From: Melieria omissa
Taxonomy: Eukaryota; Arthropoda; Insecta; Diptera; Ulidiidae
Reading direction: 5' to 3'
DNA: 64,000 nt
Assembly: GCA_963971225.1 (NCBI GenBank)
Contig: OZ020270.1
Location: 78,508,432-78,572,431 of the forward strand
Part shown: one piece after another, positions 51,143-61,340 of the stretch
Position numbering within the stretch: position 1 is the first letter of the stretch
How the letters are laid out: each line of letters opens with the position of its first letter
Position numbers and translations under genes: made by a program
The notes under the pieces: generated by a model
The model's database searches: none
What the model was told of the DNA's origin: nothing
Seen by the model: the letters and a program-made list of their open reading frames with translations, nothing else

Positions 51143-53503
51143 TAGGGTGGAGTGAAAAAATTGATTTTAAAATTTTAAGAAGCTAGTATATTGTAAATGT
51201 GCCAAATGTCCATGGTACCAATCCTGCAAAATTATATTAGTTTCTAACAACTCCTTGATCGCCCATCACCTAATTGAAATAATTTTTTTTAATACTTTTT
51301 TCACTTTCGTCGAAAGAAGTGAAAGTCGTAATTTCAACTCAGTTAAGGATTCAAAATAAATCTCAGTAGCCTTTGCTTTAGGTTTGCGGGTTTTAAGTTA
51401 TTTATTGTAGCAGTCCTGTTTGAGCGAATAAAATATTACAAATTACAATTCGTGTTTTAATCGTTGGAATGTGGCAAACCCCGCTAGTTTAATTCTGTGT
51501 ATGATTGTTGAATGTTCACGATTTCCTTGTGAAGTGACCGAGTGACCGAAAAAAACAAAAAAAAGGTGAGTACCTGAACTTGTGCGCAAAAAGGTAGGGC
51601 AGTGAAGGGTTACTAGTTATTTCTTTATATTTTTAAAGAGATGACAGTTACAAGAGACAAAGTTTCGTGCGTGATATTTGGCGCTCCACGAAACCTGCCG
51701 ACCAATACTCTGCCGACCTACACCGATCTCATGAAGAAATATATTCAACTTTGACAAGATCTGAAGACGGACAATGGTAAATACCCATAATTTTTTGACA
51801 TATCTCAAAAACTGTGCTATGAAGTCGAAGAGATATGGCAAAGGGCCTCACTTCCAACAGTAACGCATGCACAAGCGATAGAAAAACTTAGATCGTTCCA
51901 CGACAAATACAACACAATGCTAAAAGTCAACAAATGTAAAAGGAATCAACCAAACTACCAACGGAGATTATCGGACTTTCGTGACAAAGCTAACACTCTG
52001 TTTGATCTCAGCAAATGCAAGTGCTCCGATATGGTGGCCAATTGCAAATGTACGAAACACAACAAAATTCCGGCAAACGAACGGCAGTTCCTTCAAGACC
52101 AGAGAGGGCCAAGAAAGATGATAATCGGTGGTACAGATCAAGTGGTAACATCAAAATTGAATAGAAAAGCTGAAAGAGAGGAAGCAAATCTCAAACGAAT
52201 GAAGATTAAGAAGATCGATGACGATGCGAGCAAAAGTCAACCCTATTCTGCCGAAAGTTCCGAATACGACACGGACTCGTCTGACAGTCCCACTGTCTAT
52301 GAGTACATCCCAGATAGAGAATCACTCAAAACTAAGCGAAATCAGGATCGAGAGTGCCAAAAAATTACTATCTCTCTGCCTTCCCTCGCTATAGCTTGCG
52401 ATCGGACCGGAGTTTCGGACAGATCAGCTGCTGTATTAGCAACAACAGTTCTGCATGATCTTGGTCTCGTATCACTCAACGACCGATCCAAAGTAATCGA
52501 CCGAAGCAAAATCCGTCGAAAACGCAGTAAAATTCGAAAGGAACTGAGGCAGAATGAAGACGACCACACTCACAAGGGCATAGATGGACTATTTTTTGAT
52601 GGCCGCAAGGATAAAACTTTAACACAAGTCCTCGCCGTCGACAACAAGTACCACAGAAAAACCATATCGGAAGAACACATAACCATCATCGCAGAGCCGG
52701 GTTCTTCGTACTTCAACCATACGTCTCCGTCATCAGGCTGCAGCAAAGACATAGCTGAGTACTTAGTCGCTAGTATCAAAGAGCAAAATGCGAAGACAGA
52801 TAATATTAAAGTTGTCTGGTGTGACGGCACAAACGTAAACACGGGACAAAAATCGGGCGTTATCCGGCGACTTAATCTATTCCAGTCACTCGATGGCGGG
52901 ACGACAGACCCACACGGATTCTCTGGATTCACCAGATGCTTGTCAAGTCACGTTACCTCAGCTCCAAACTCAAGGGAATCGTTGACCCCGTTATTCACCG
53001 TAACGCGTACTTTGCTCACCCGGAGAATGTGCTCCTGGCCATGATGACGGACCATCGACCACATATACGTGAACTGGGCTTACGACGAGTGATGAAGGCC
53101 AGAGCTACAGCAGTCCCCAGTGGACAAATACGGAGGTTCAAGGTTCCTGCAAAACTTAACTTCGACGCGACATCCGTGCACGCATTGCTTCTCGTCAGCA
53201 AATGCCGGCGTTCGAGTCGAAACGTGATTTTTGTCACTTCACCCTGTAACCATGTGTTTATAACTTTGACATCATTAAATATTGTAATTAGAAGCGTATT
53301 TGATTTTTAATTGAATTTTAAGATGACTATCTTTAATGTCGCGTAATACTGTGAAATTAAAAGTTGCGATGGGAGATCAAAAAATTGTTTAATTTCTTTT
53401 TAATTTTTACACAGCTTTATATTGATGTATTGGCACATTTTGAGATATCTAGCTAATTGATATTCCAAAAAAAATTTTTTTTGGCCATTTTCACTCCAGC
53501 CTA
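51143..53503 (+). mobile_element. Unclassified DNA transposon with hAT-like TSD and TIRs
   Basis: 2361 bp, flanked by an exact 8-bp duplication CTGCAGAC (51135-51142, 53504-53511). The undisturbed target exists at 58290-58310, so the boundaries are certain. Inverted ends TAGGGTGGAGTGAAAA and TAGGCTGGAGTGAAAA differ at one base. It encodes a broken transposase-like protein without the usual hAT BED finger or dimerisation motifs. Confidence 0.8.
51641..53310 (+). pseudogene. Transposase-like protein of an unnamed family
   Basis: The first segment from ATG 51641 (VTRDKVSCVIFGAPRNLPTN, LPTYTDLMKKY) ends at TGA; a second frame (51800-53044) holds IWQRASLPTVTHAQAI, a Cys-rich patch (CKCSDMVANCKC), NERQFLQDQRGPRKMIIGG, an acidic/Lys linker, LPSLAIACDRTGVSDRSAAV and KVVWCDGTNVNTGQKSGVI. 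A deletion then joins RRLNLFQ to SLDGGTTDPHGFSG, and a third frame (52936-53310) gives VIHRNAYFAHPENVLLAMMT, DHRPHIRELGLRRVMKAR and IRRFKVPAKLNFDA. I recall similar multi-copy unnamed proteins in arthropod genomes but no family name. CDGTxVNTG could carry the first catalytic Asp of an RNase H fold; that is inference. A GGTGAGT donor at 51565 suggests a 5' intron. Confidence 0.6.
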
Positions 53504-53640
53504 CTGCAGACACCGGGTAAAAAGACAAACTCAACAGGCGGACGAACATTAATACACGCGCGAGACGGACAAAAACATTAAAAAACCACTAGCACAAAAA
53601 GGCACGTCTGCCCACGCGTAACTGTGTTGATACTTCACTT

Positions 53641-54227
53641 AACGTTTGGTGAATGAAATCCGAACAAACACAAAATGAATTAAAAAATGGTATAACACAT
53701 GATGAACGCTTGTTTTTACATTTTATTAAAAAAGTTCAATATGTAATTAAAATTTACAAAAAAGTTTCAATTCCATTGCGGTTTGCTTTTCGCACTTTTT
53801 TTGGCAGGTCCTTCATCGACTGCTGAACTCCAAATGTTTTTATTGTTTTTAGCTCTTTCTTAATTTTATTAATTAAGCAATTTACATTTTTAGGTCGATA
53901 TGCATTGCTGTAAACCTTCCTCTTAAGTTTAGCCCAAAAATTTTCGATTGGTGGCAATTATAGGACATTCGGCGGATTTAAGTTCTTCAGCACATATTCA
54001 ATTCCACGTTCCTTCAAAGCATCGAGAGATGCGTCAGCGTAATGTGCAGATGCCAGGTCTGGCCAAAAAATTATTTTATCCCGTCGGTGATGCTTATTGA
54101 TGAAGTCTCCAAGCACCGGTATGCACTTTTCCCTGTAAGTCTGCGATGTCACCGCCAAGCCCCCTTTGAAAAATACGGGGTCGCTGATTCCACGTTCGCT
54201 AATACCCAACCACAACAAAACCTTCGC
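53641..54227 (-). mobile_element. Tc1/mariner DD37E-type remnant
   Basis: The 3' part of a Tc1/mariner-like element, abruptly joined at 54227 to the right LTR portion, so its 5' part is deleted. The other end may be near AACGTTTGGTGAATGAAATC (53640-53660), but no partner TIR remains. Confidence 0.55.
53754..54227 (-). pseudogene. DD37E transposase remnant
   Basis: Minus-strand frame with LLWLGISERGISDPVF, YREKCIPVLGDFINKHH, the second acid in IIFWPDLASAHYADASLDAL, and the final Glu in PPIENFWAKLKRKVYSN. Counting the intervening TAA codon as a residue, 37 positions lie between these Asp and Glu, the spacing of the DD37E group. The C-terminal region is complete to the stop at 53754. The first Asp and the DNA-binding domain are missing. 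Confidence 0.72.
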
Positions 54228-54646
54228 TCGTAGTGCACTGCCGACACAGCAGCGAGCCGCGATAGTGTAAACAAATAGCAGAATCGCTGACATTCCACAG
54301 CAGCGTAGACGAATAGGGAAACCATCGACGTCCAACAACAACAAATAGCGATCAACAGAAATCGATACCGGCAAAACAAACGCACTGGACAGCAATTCGA
54401 TACCAGCAACACAAGACGCACTAGGCAGCAAATTCTGCGGAAGCCGAACCGATCAGCAAATTCAACGGAAGCTGAAACTATCAACAAACCTACAAAGTAG
54501 GGCATGTTTACTTAAACTTTGGGATTTAATTAGTATATAAGAGCCAGAAAATTGTACAATAAAGCAGTTGAAGTGTCAATCCAGTACGAACCAGTTGTGT
54601 TTTCTTGCCATAGCAGTTTGAGCTTCGTAGGCCACCACTTATAACT
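54228..54646 (+). repeat. Errantivirus-like right LTR (5' end lost)
   Basis: Matches 49450-49788 almost exactly, then continues with the part missing on the left (GAAGTGTCAATCCAGTACGA to CCACTTATAACT). Ends next to CGCG. Confidence 0.65.
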
Positions 54647-54650
54647 CGCG

Positions 54651-55243
54651 CACTTACCTCCTTTCCCTCATGGGAAGAATGGGGGCTTACAAGTGTGACA
54701 AGAGACGCTTCCATCACCATCTTCACAGACGGTTCTAAGATGGAGGATTCCTCGATTCCTCATGGCGGAGCAGAACTGATTGCAGTACCTGCCGGGCAAT
54801 ATGGCCTTCCCTTTCCGTGAGGAAAATACGATTTGTACTGTCCCTGAGTCGAACCTCTATTAGGCAGCTTGTTGGAGTCATTACTGGACACTGCGCCATT
54901 GGATCTATGCTTGTCAAATGGTGCCTCTCGTCCAGTGATGTCTGCAGAAGCTGTGGAGATGAGGAAGAAGTGGAAACGATCCAACACTACCTGTGCCACT
55001 GCCCGGCTCTGCAGGAACGCCGACTACGTACCTTGGGGTCAAGGTTCCTGGCAGACTTGGCCTGCGCAGCAGCAGTTGAAATTTCGGATCTATTCTCCTT
55101 CATCAAGAGGTCGAATTGGTTTGCTCCGAACTGAGAGCTAGCTCCAGAATCTTCCAAGAAGGGATTCACAATGGGTCATTTTGGCCTCCGAGTGGAAGTG
55201 CTGCCCTTGGAACGCACACACCCTTCCCTACCTAACCTAACCT
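54651..55243 (+). pseudogene. LOA copy 2, RNase H remnant and 3' end
   Basis: Resumes at ACTTACCTCCTTTCCCTCAT with ITIFTDGSKMED, then a deletion of about 330 bp, then LVGVITGHCAIGSMLVKW, CRSCGDEEEVETIQHYLCHC and DLFSFIKRSNWFAPN, followed by the 3' UTR and CCTAA tail. Confidence 0.8.
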
Positions 55244-55258
55244 AACCGAGTGAGTGAT

Positions 55259-56132
55259 GATTTGATCATTGTTAAGGAGAGTTGAAATTGAAGACGATGT
55301 TTGGTTTTTCACCTTCTTTACGAATGACCAGAAGTTCTTACTACCACGCATTGAAGAACTTTTTTCCTTTGGCGCTGTTCGTGCAGAAACTTTTGGCGCC
55401 TTAGCATGGCATTGCATCGATTTCTAGCCTGCTTACGCAGCTGTTCAGTGAAGGCATTTTCATTTGCCTGCCATGCTCTGAAAGGTTCCTCTTCAGACCT
55501 GACAGCAATTCTGCATGTCTCATTAAACCATAGATTGTCCTTAGGTTTAATGCAAATTAGCTTATTGGGGATGAAGGACCGCATTCCCAATAATATTAGT
55601 TCTTCAACCATTTTGGCTGCGGCATTTGTGTTTCTATCAAGAATACACAATTTCCAATTGAAGTGGGCGAAAAATTCATTAAGTCCACTCCAGTTAGCTT
55701 TATCATACATCCACAGTAGGCGCCTCGGGGCTAAGGGCGAAGCATTGCGGATAGAAGAGTATGAGAAAGACGCCAAAATGGTACAATGGTCCGAGTTTCC
55801 AAGAGGTGCGTGCATTTCAACATCATATTTTTCTTGATGTAAAGTGAGAAAAAGGTCTAGAGTATTGAGAGCTTGCCCTGCAACGCAGGGGATATGCGTT
55901 GGTTCAGGCACTAATTGAGTCAAGTTATTAGACTCGGCAAAGAGCTCGACAAATAAGCCTTTAGGAGTTGTGTGGCCGGAATGACGTAGCCAATTGGAAT
56001 TATGAATATTGAAATCACCAGCAACTACAATTTCACTATTTGGATACGATTCCAGAATCTGAGAAATAGAATCAGAGAGAAGATCAAACTTGTTATAAGT
56101 AAAATCTCTCCCTGAATTCGGGCTTCTATATA
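55259..56132 (-). pseudogene. Jockey/CR1-like LINE, endonuclease C-terminal half and linker
   Basis: Reads RSPNSGRDFTYNKFDLLSDS, SEIVVAGDFNIHNSNWLRHS (GDFN motif), TLDLFLTLHQEKY and LGNSDHCTILASF (SDH motif), then the Lys/Arg-rich linker to the RT, with one frame change near 55370. The N-terminal half of this frame as read (upstream of RSPNS) is foldback-element sequence, not LINE. Confidence 0.8.
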
Positions 56133-57636
56133 CACGGTAGGCAGGAAGCATCGATAGGTTGCATAAAAATGTCGACGAAAACTGTAATCGGGGTTGTATT
56201 TGTTGATGAATATAGGTGCAAAATCCGTTCGAATTGAAATCCGACCTGCTTCTTCTCAAAAGTTATTCATATTTTAATATTTCGAATCGGGACAATTTGT
56301 AACACAGGACAACAAAAAACACTTTTTTTCTGTTGCATGGAGTTTTTCTACTATTTCTTACTAATTTGGGTGCGCTGATTTCGAATCCACCCTCAGATTT
56401 TTTCTAGCAGCTCTAGTTAGTGAGATATAGGTAACGTGTCATTTTTTCAGTTTTTCCTCTACTTTTTCCATATTTTTGATCGTAATTTCTAAACCAAAAA
56501 ATTGATTGACATGATTTTCACATTATCACATTAACAACACCACACGGCTTCTTTTCCGATGCAATTTATTTTTATAAGTTTTAAAATGCCGCTGTAATTG
56601 GACCTCAAAGTCGGAAAATATGGAATTTTAATGGGTTTTCTTTGATGGTAAAAAACATACACATTTTTTGTAAATCAGTTAACCATTTGGTGTATAATGA
56701 AAGCCGACACATTAAGCAATACAACACAGCCAAATTATTTGGCGGAATATACATTCGTATCGAAATAATAGCAAAAATGTACCATAGCCATTTTCATCAC
56801 TTTTCATACTTTTTCCTTAAAATATTCTTAAAGTTCCTCGAAATATGCTCTTTTTACGTTCCATTTATAGTCTGAAATACAAGCAGAAAACAAAAAGAAT
56901 AAAAGAAAAATAAATAAAAGCTTTGAATATTTCGAGGCCCCAAATTTTTTAAGGAAAAAGTATGAAAAGTGATGAAAATGGCTATGGTACATTTTTGCTA
57001 TTATTTCGATACGAATGTATATTCCGCCAAATAATTTGGCTGTGTTGTATTGCTTAATGTGTCGGCTTTCATTATACACCAAATGGTTAACTGATTTACA
57101 AAAAATGTGTATGTTTTTTACCATCAAAGAAAACCCATTAAAATTCCATATTTTCCGACTTTGAGGTCCAATTACAGCGGCATTTTAAAACTTATAAAAA
57201 TAAATTGCATCGGAAAAGAAGCCGTGTGGTGTTGTTAATGTGATAATGTGAAAATCATGTCAATCAATTTTTTGGTTTAGAAATTACGATCAAAAATATG
57301 GAAAAAGTAGAGGAAAAACTGAAAAAATGACACGTTACCTATATCTCACTAACTAGAGCTGCTAGAAAAAATCTGAGGGTGGATTCGAAATCAGCGCACC
57401 CAAATTAGTAAGAAACAGTAGAAAAACTCCATGCAACAGAAAAAAAGTGTTTTTTGTTGTCCTGTGTTACAAATTGTCCCGATTCGAAATATAAAAATAT
57501 GAATAACTTTTGAGAAGAAGCAGGTCGGATTTCAATTCGAACGGATTTTGCACCTATAATCATCAACAAATACAACCCCGATTACAGTTTTCGTCGACAT
57601 TTTTGTGCAACCTATCGATGCTTCCTGCCTTCCGTG
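56133..57636. mobile_element. Palindromic foldback-like element, 688-bp arms
   Basis: Two near-identical 688-bp arms in inverted orientation (56133-56820, 56949-57636) separated by a 128-bp spacer. Ends read CACGG(T/A)AGGCAGGAAGCA; flanks are TATA on both sides (56129-56132, 57637-57640). Removing the element plus one TATA rejoins the LINE endonuclease frame (...HFCFLY to RSPNSG...). No coding capacity is recognised. The class is uncertain: CAC...GTG termini and a 4-bp duplication could suggest CACTA/Chapaev-like, or a TA duplication in a TATATA site. Confidence 0.75.
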
Positions 57637-58434
57637 TATAGGAAGCAGAAGTGCAGAATGTGCGACTGGATAATGAATTTAACCCACATGGAGCTAAATT
57701 CGGCATCCGTCGTGTAAAGTTGCTGCTGGCACTGGTATGCAACATTACTGCATTAAAGGGCAAGACCCCTGTGGGGAGAGAATAATGGCAATAAGTGGTA
57801 CCCCGGGATGTGAAAATCCAGTGGATCCGCATCCTCACACACCTGGGTCTCGCCTAGTGCCATTACGTCGGGTTTATGGAGGTTAACGTACGCGTAAACT
57901 ACGAAAAAGTTCGCCCTAAGCCCGCGCACGTTACAAAAGGCTATGCGGAATTTGTCCATCACCATAGTCTGGATGGGCTAAAGATCAAGGAAAGTAGCTG
58001 GGAATGCGATCTGCCGCACTAAGAAATTGATGATGCTCTGTGGTAAGTATTATGCCTTTACCACAGAACAGTCAATTTCTCAATGTCGAACAGGACCGCA
58101 TGTAGCGCCACTGAATACGGACGGAGGAGGGAGACACGGAAAATGAACCACAAACAACACAACGCGAGCAGAGGTCATTGCGGCGGACGGCGATATCGAG
58201 TAACGGCTTTAGATGTTTTTCTATTGGTTTCGTTTTAAATTTGTATATTTATTTCACGGCAATTCACGCAAATTTATTAAGTTGGCACACGCGGGGCTGC
58301 AGACACCGGGTAAAAAGACAAACTCAACAGGCGGACGAACATTAATACACGCGCGAGACGGACAAAAACATTAAAAAACCACTAGCACAAAAAGGCACGT
58401 CTGCCCACGCGTAACTGTGTTGATACTTCACTTA
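57637..58434 (-). pseudogene. Jockey/CR1-like LINE, 5' UTR and endonuclease start
   Basis: Minus-strand frame from about 57965: DKFRIAFCNVRGLRANFFVV, LHKPDVMALGETQVCEDA and FHIPGYHLLPLFSPHRGLAL, the N-terminal AP-endonuclease motifs. A frame change follows before HILHFCFLY at the foldback junction. 57966-58434 is 5' UTR; its end (GTGAAGTATC on the minus strand) coincides with the end of the duplicate block at 53640. Confidence 0.7.
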
Positions 58435-58502
58435 GTTAGCCGTCCAAGAGGAAGCGCTATCGAGTGCACTCACGCTACACAGGCACAATGGATAATTTAA
58501 GG

Positions 58503-61332
58503 CAGCGTTTTCCAAACTGTGAGGCGCGCCTCCCTAGGGAGGCGCGGACTAGTCTAAAGGGAGCCGCGAAAATTAGTCACAGTGAACAATTTTCCAAATT
58601 ACTTTTACAACACAACAAAGAAACCGCTGATATAGGTTCACCATGATTTTTTTATTGGCCGCACAATAATTACATAGAAAGTGACGGCAGAGTAATGTCA
58701 GAAAAGTATCAACAAAAGCAACTGCGAATACGATTTTATGATGGCAAACCATTTAAATATTCAGTTAGAATAGAAAACGCACATAAATCCTTGTTCCGGG
58801 ATAGTTTTTCATATAAAATAATATTTATTGATTGATTTTCACCTCGCAGTTCAGCAAGATGATCAAAAGGAAATTTATATGAAAATTTCCTCGTATATAA
58901 TGCACGACTGTAGCGACATAAACTAAAATGAACAATATGTGTTGATTGAAAATTGCTAAGAACTTGCTGTGGAACTTTCTCAATAGTAAAAACTTTCTTC
59001 CGGGTCATATGTAAATGAAAAACCAATGTTCATTATTTTGCATTTTCATAAGCCGCGAGCTGCCACGTTTGATAGATAAATTTTTGGCGCGGAAATGTAT
59101 CTACAAAAACAGCTGTGTACTTATTCACCACTTTTTCACAGAGAGCAAAATTTAAATTGTATGAAAAATTACCAACGGATTTTGCAAGACCAATATGTTT
59201 CGTGTCACAGCTTATATTAAATTGGTTCAGCAGTGTTAAGTTGTGTTTATATTGTTATGGACGTGATTGCCACTGATCATAATAGTAAGTAATGTAATAG
59301 TTTCATCTTTTTGGAATAATATAATATTATTCCTAATATTTTCAGACAAATGGATAAGTTTTTGGTAGGATATAAGCGAAAATCCACCAATAATGAAGAT
59401 TCTGATGTTGGCACAAGTAGTGGGAATGCAAGCCACAAGGAACAGGAAGGAAGAACTCCCAAGACAAGGAAATACGACTTATCCTATTTATCGTTCGGAT
59501 TTACTTACCATATTAACGAAAATGTGGAAAAACCAATGTGTTTGTTGTGTTCAAAAGTTTTGGCTGCTGATAGTATGAGACCCGGCAAATTGAAACGGCA
59601 CCTTGAAACTATTCATTCTGAATACGTTGGTAAGCCCCAAGAATTTTTTCAAAGAAAATTGGATGAGTTATCTAAAAACAAGCAAAATTTCCAAAAAATT
59701 GTTCATATTCCATCAAATGCATTACTAGCATCATACCTAGTGTCGTACAGAATCGCGCAATGTAAAAAACCCCACACAATAGCAGAAACTTTAGTTTTGC
59801 CAGCAGCTATTGATATGGTCAAAACAATGTTTGGCCAATCTTATGCGAATCAGCTGCGACAAATACCGCTTGCTGATAATACAATTGGCAGAAGAATTGA
59901 TGATATATCTGAAGATCTTTGTGACCAATTAGTTTCTCGAATGCGTACTTCAAAATTCGCGATACAAGTAGATGAAACTACTGATGTAGCTAAAGACGCA
60001 CATTTAATTGCATATGTTCGATATGTTGACGATACTAATATAATTGAAGATATCTTATTTTGCAAACCAATTCCTGACAGAGCCACATCCAATGAAATTT
60101 TCAAAATAATAGACAGATTTTTTAATGAGAACGACATAATGTGGAATAATTGCATTGGGCTCTGTACTGATGGTGCACAATCAATGGCGGGACACAAAAC
60201 TGGTCTTCAAACATTAGTTAAAATGAAAACACCTGAGGTTCTCTGGACGCACTGCATGCTCCACAGAGCAGCTCTCGTATCAAAAACTATAAGCGAGGAA
60301 CTTAACAATGTTTTTGCAAAAGTAACGAAAGTTATAAATTACATCAAAAACAGTCCATTAAAAGCAAGGTTGTTCGCAAAACTGTGTGAAGATATGCGAG
60401 CTAATTACACGTCACTTCTGTACTATTGTGAAGTGCGCTGGCTATCTCGTGCAAAAGTGATTCAAAGGGTACTTGAACTCAAAGAAGAAATTGCTATGTT
60501 TCTCGAGGAAAATCATAATGAAGACGGTAATATGTTTAGGGACGATAATTTTATTGTTAAACTTACATATTTGGTTGACATTTTTGAAAAATTGAGTGTT
60601 CTTAATAAATCAATGCAAGGACCGCAAATGCATTTGCTTATACAAAAAGACAAAGTGAAAGCATTTATTAAAAAAGTGGAGCTATGGAAATCAAATTTGC
60701 AAAAAAATAAGTTTGATATGTTTCCACGTTTAAATTTATGCGCCCAAAATAACATAGAAGCAAACAAAAATCTCTTTGTGGAACACTTGAATGGTTTGTG
60801 GCTTCAATTTTCGAATTATTTTGGTGATCTTGATTTTACAAAGCTTGCGTGGATACAGAACCCATTTATCGACGAAGAAGATGATGAATTTGGATTGACA
60901 AGTATTGAAAAAGAAAAATTGATTGAATTATCTTGTGATACTACATTAAAACAAAAATTTCAGACTGTATCTCTGGTTCAATTTTGGTTGAATCTCCATA
61001 CAGAATATAACACTTTGTCAAACAAAGCTTTGAAAGTACTGCTGCCGTTCGCAACATCATATTTATGCGAAACGGGTTTTTCTGCGTTGGCTGCAATGAA
61101 ATCCAAATATCGAGCTCGTTTAGTTGTAGAAAAAGAGCTACGAGTAGCTATATCGTCACAAACACCAAGATTTGATAAACTTTGTGCTAATAGACAAGCA
61201 CATCCATCTCATTAAAAACATGTTTAAAAAATGTTTGTGTTTTTATTTTATGAAATCTTCAGGAGGGGGGGGGCGCCAAATGATTAAATATTTGTAAGGG
61301 AGGCGTAGTAACATCAAGTTTGGAAACTACTG
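58503..61332 (+). mobile_element. Complete hAT transposon
   Basis: 2830 bp, exact 8-bp duplication ATTTAAGG (58495-58502, 61333-61340). Inverted ends CAGCGTTTTCCAAACTGTGA and CAGTAGTTTCCAAACTTGAT. A subterminal palindrome CGCGCCTCCCTAGGGAGGCG lies at 58527-58546, and a related GCGCCnnnGGGAGGCG-type region near the right end (61270-61310). It contains one intact transposase gene. Nothing in the sequence precludes activity. Confidence 0.93.
59350..61215 (+). CDS. hAT transposase (ZBED5/FAM200-like)
   Basis: 621-aa intact transposase, a DNA cut-and-paste enzyme acting in the nucleus. BED zinc finger with C64, C67, H84, H89 (CLLCSKVLAADSMRPGKLKR). RNase H-like core: first Asp D208 in IQVDETTDVAKD, second Asp D274 in LCTDGAQSMAGHKTGL, the CxxH-type TWTHCMLHRAAL region at 299-309, and the YYCEVRWLSRAKVI motif. 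The C-terminal dimerisation region LPFATSYLCETGFSALAAMK carries the presumed catalytic E575. Family and length fit ZBED5/SCAND3-like hATs. The ATG follows ACAA just after a possible intron (donor GTAAGT at 59285, acceptor TTTTCAG at 59345). No frameshift or stop. Confidence 0.93.
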   Translation: MDKFLVGYKRKSTNNEDSDVGTSSGNASHKEQEGRTPKTRKYDLSYLSFGFTYHINENVEKPMCLLCSKVLAADSMRPGKLKRHLETIHSEYVGKPQEFFQRKLDELSKNKQNFQKIVHIPSNALLASYLVSYRIAQCKKPHTIAETLVLPAAIDMVKTMFGQSYANQLRQIPLADNTIGRRIDDISEDLCDQLVSRMRTSKFAIQVDETTDVAKDAHLIAYVRYVDDTNIIEDILFCKPIPDRATSNEIFKIIDRFFNENDIMWNNCIGLCTDGAQSMAGHKTGLQTLVKMKTPEVLWTHCMLHRAALVSKTISEELNNVFAKVTKVINYIKNSPLKARLFAKLCEDMRANYTSLLYYCEVRWLSRAKVIQRVLELKEEIAMFLEENHNEDGNMFRDDNFIVKLTYLVDIFEKLSVLNKSMQGPQMHLLIQKDKVKAFIKKVELWKSNLQKNKFDMFPRLNLCAQNNIEANKNLFVEHLNGLWLQFSNYFGDLDFTKLAWIQNPFIDEEDDEFGLTSIEKEKLIELSCDTTLKQKFQTVSLVQFWLNLHTEYNTLSNKALKVLLPFATSYLCETGFSALAAMKSKYRARLVVEKELRVAISSQTPRFDKLCANRQAHPSH

Positions 61333-61340
61333 ATTTAAGG

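Larger units (their letters stand above)
49790..53640 (-). repeat. Duplicated LINE 5' end plus one foldback arm
   Basis: Apart from the 2.36-kb insertion (51143-53503), this 1.48-kb block is nearly identical to 56955-58434. Order on plus: foldback arm (49790-50470), TATA, then the endonuclease start and 5' UTR of the jockey/CR1-like LINE in antisense. A 4-bp difference lies near 50668. The frame CNVRGLRANFFVVYAYVNLH is readable on the minus strand (50579-50803). Confidence 0.8.
49220..54646. mobile_element. Errantivirus-like LTR pair with replaced interior
   Basis: Begins AGTTACCTCACCC and ends CCACTTATAACT, the AGT...ACT termini of gypsy/ZAM/Tirant-type insect LTRs, flanked by CGCG on both sides (49216-49219, 54647-54650) in a CGCGCG target that copy 1 of the LOA LINE retains uninterrupted. 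Between the outer ends are a left LTR portion (49220-49789), a right LTR portion (54228-54646) that repeats about 340 bp of the left, and unrelated elements in between. No gag, pol or env of the original element remains. Confidence 0.65.
39799..55243 (+). mobile_element. LOA-like LINE, copy 2
   Basis: Plus-strand copy bounded by a 15-bp duplication AACCGAGTGAGTGAT (39784-39798, 55244-55258), inserted in the jockey/CR1-like LINE. The tail is CCTAACCTAACCTAA. The 5' end matches copy 1 (GGGTTTGGGTCCATAAGGTA), so it is 5'-complete. It is itself split by a BEL relic (about 41750-47027) and by the errantivirus-like LTR block (49220-54646). Loss of about 220 bp removes the ORF1 start, about 80 bp are missing in the endonuclease and about 330 bp in RNase H. 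Confidence 0.87.
38000..58434 (-). mobile_element. Jockey/CR1-like LINE, split by LOA copy 2 and a foldback element
   Basis: A second LINE type on the minus strand in three blocks: 5' UTR and endonuclease start (57637-58434), rest of endonuclease and linker (55259-56132), RT and 3' end (about 38000-39783). The join at 39798/55259 is proved by the 15-bp duplication of LOA copy 2, and the join at 56129-57640 by a TATA duplication of the foldback element. Reading through both junctions restores co-linear LINE protein. Stops and frameshifts make it a pseudo-element. No RNase H seen. Confidence 0.75.

Noticed and set aside
56259..57640. The apparent N-terminus of the LINE endonuclease frame (MRRSRSDF... 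upstream of RSPNS), and the idea of a twin-priming inversion.
   Set aside because: That stretch is foldback-arm sequence. Removing 56133-57636 plus one TATA joins HFCFLY to RSPNSG, so no LINE inversion is needed.
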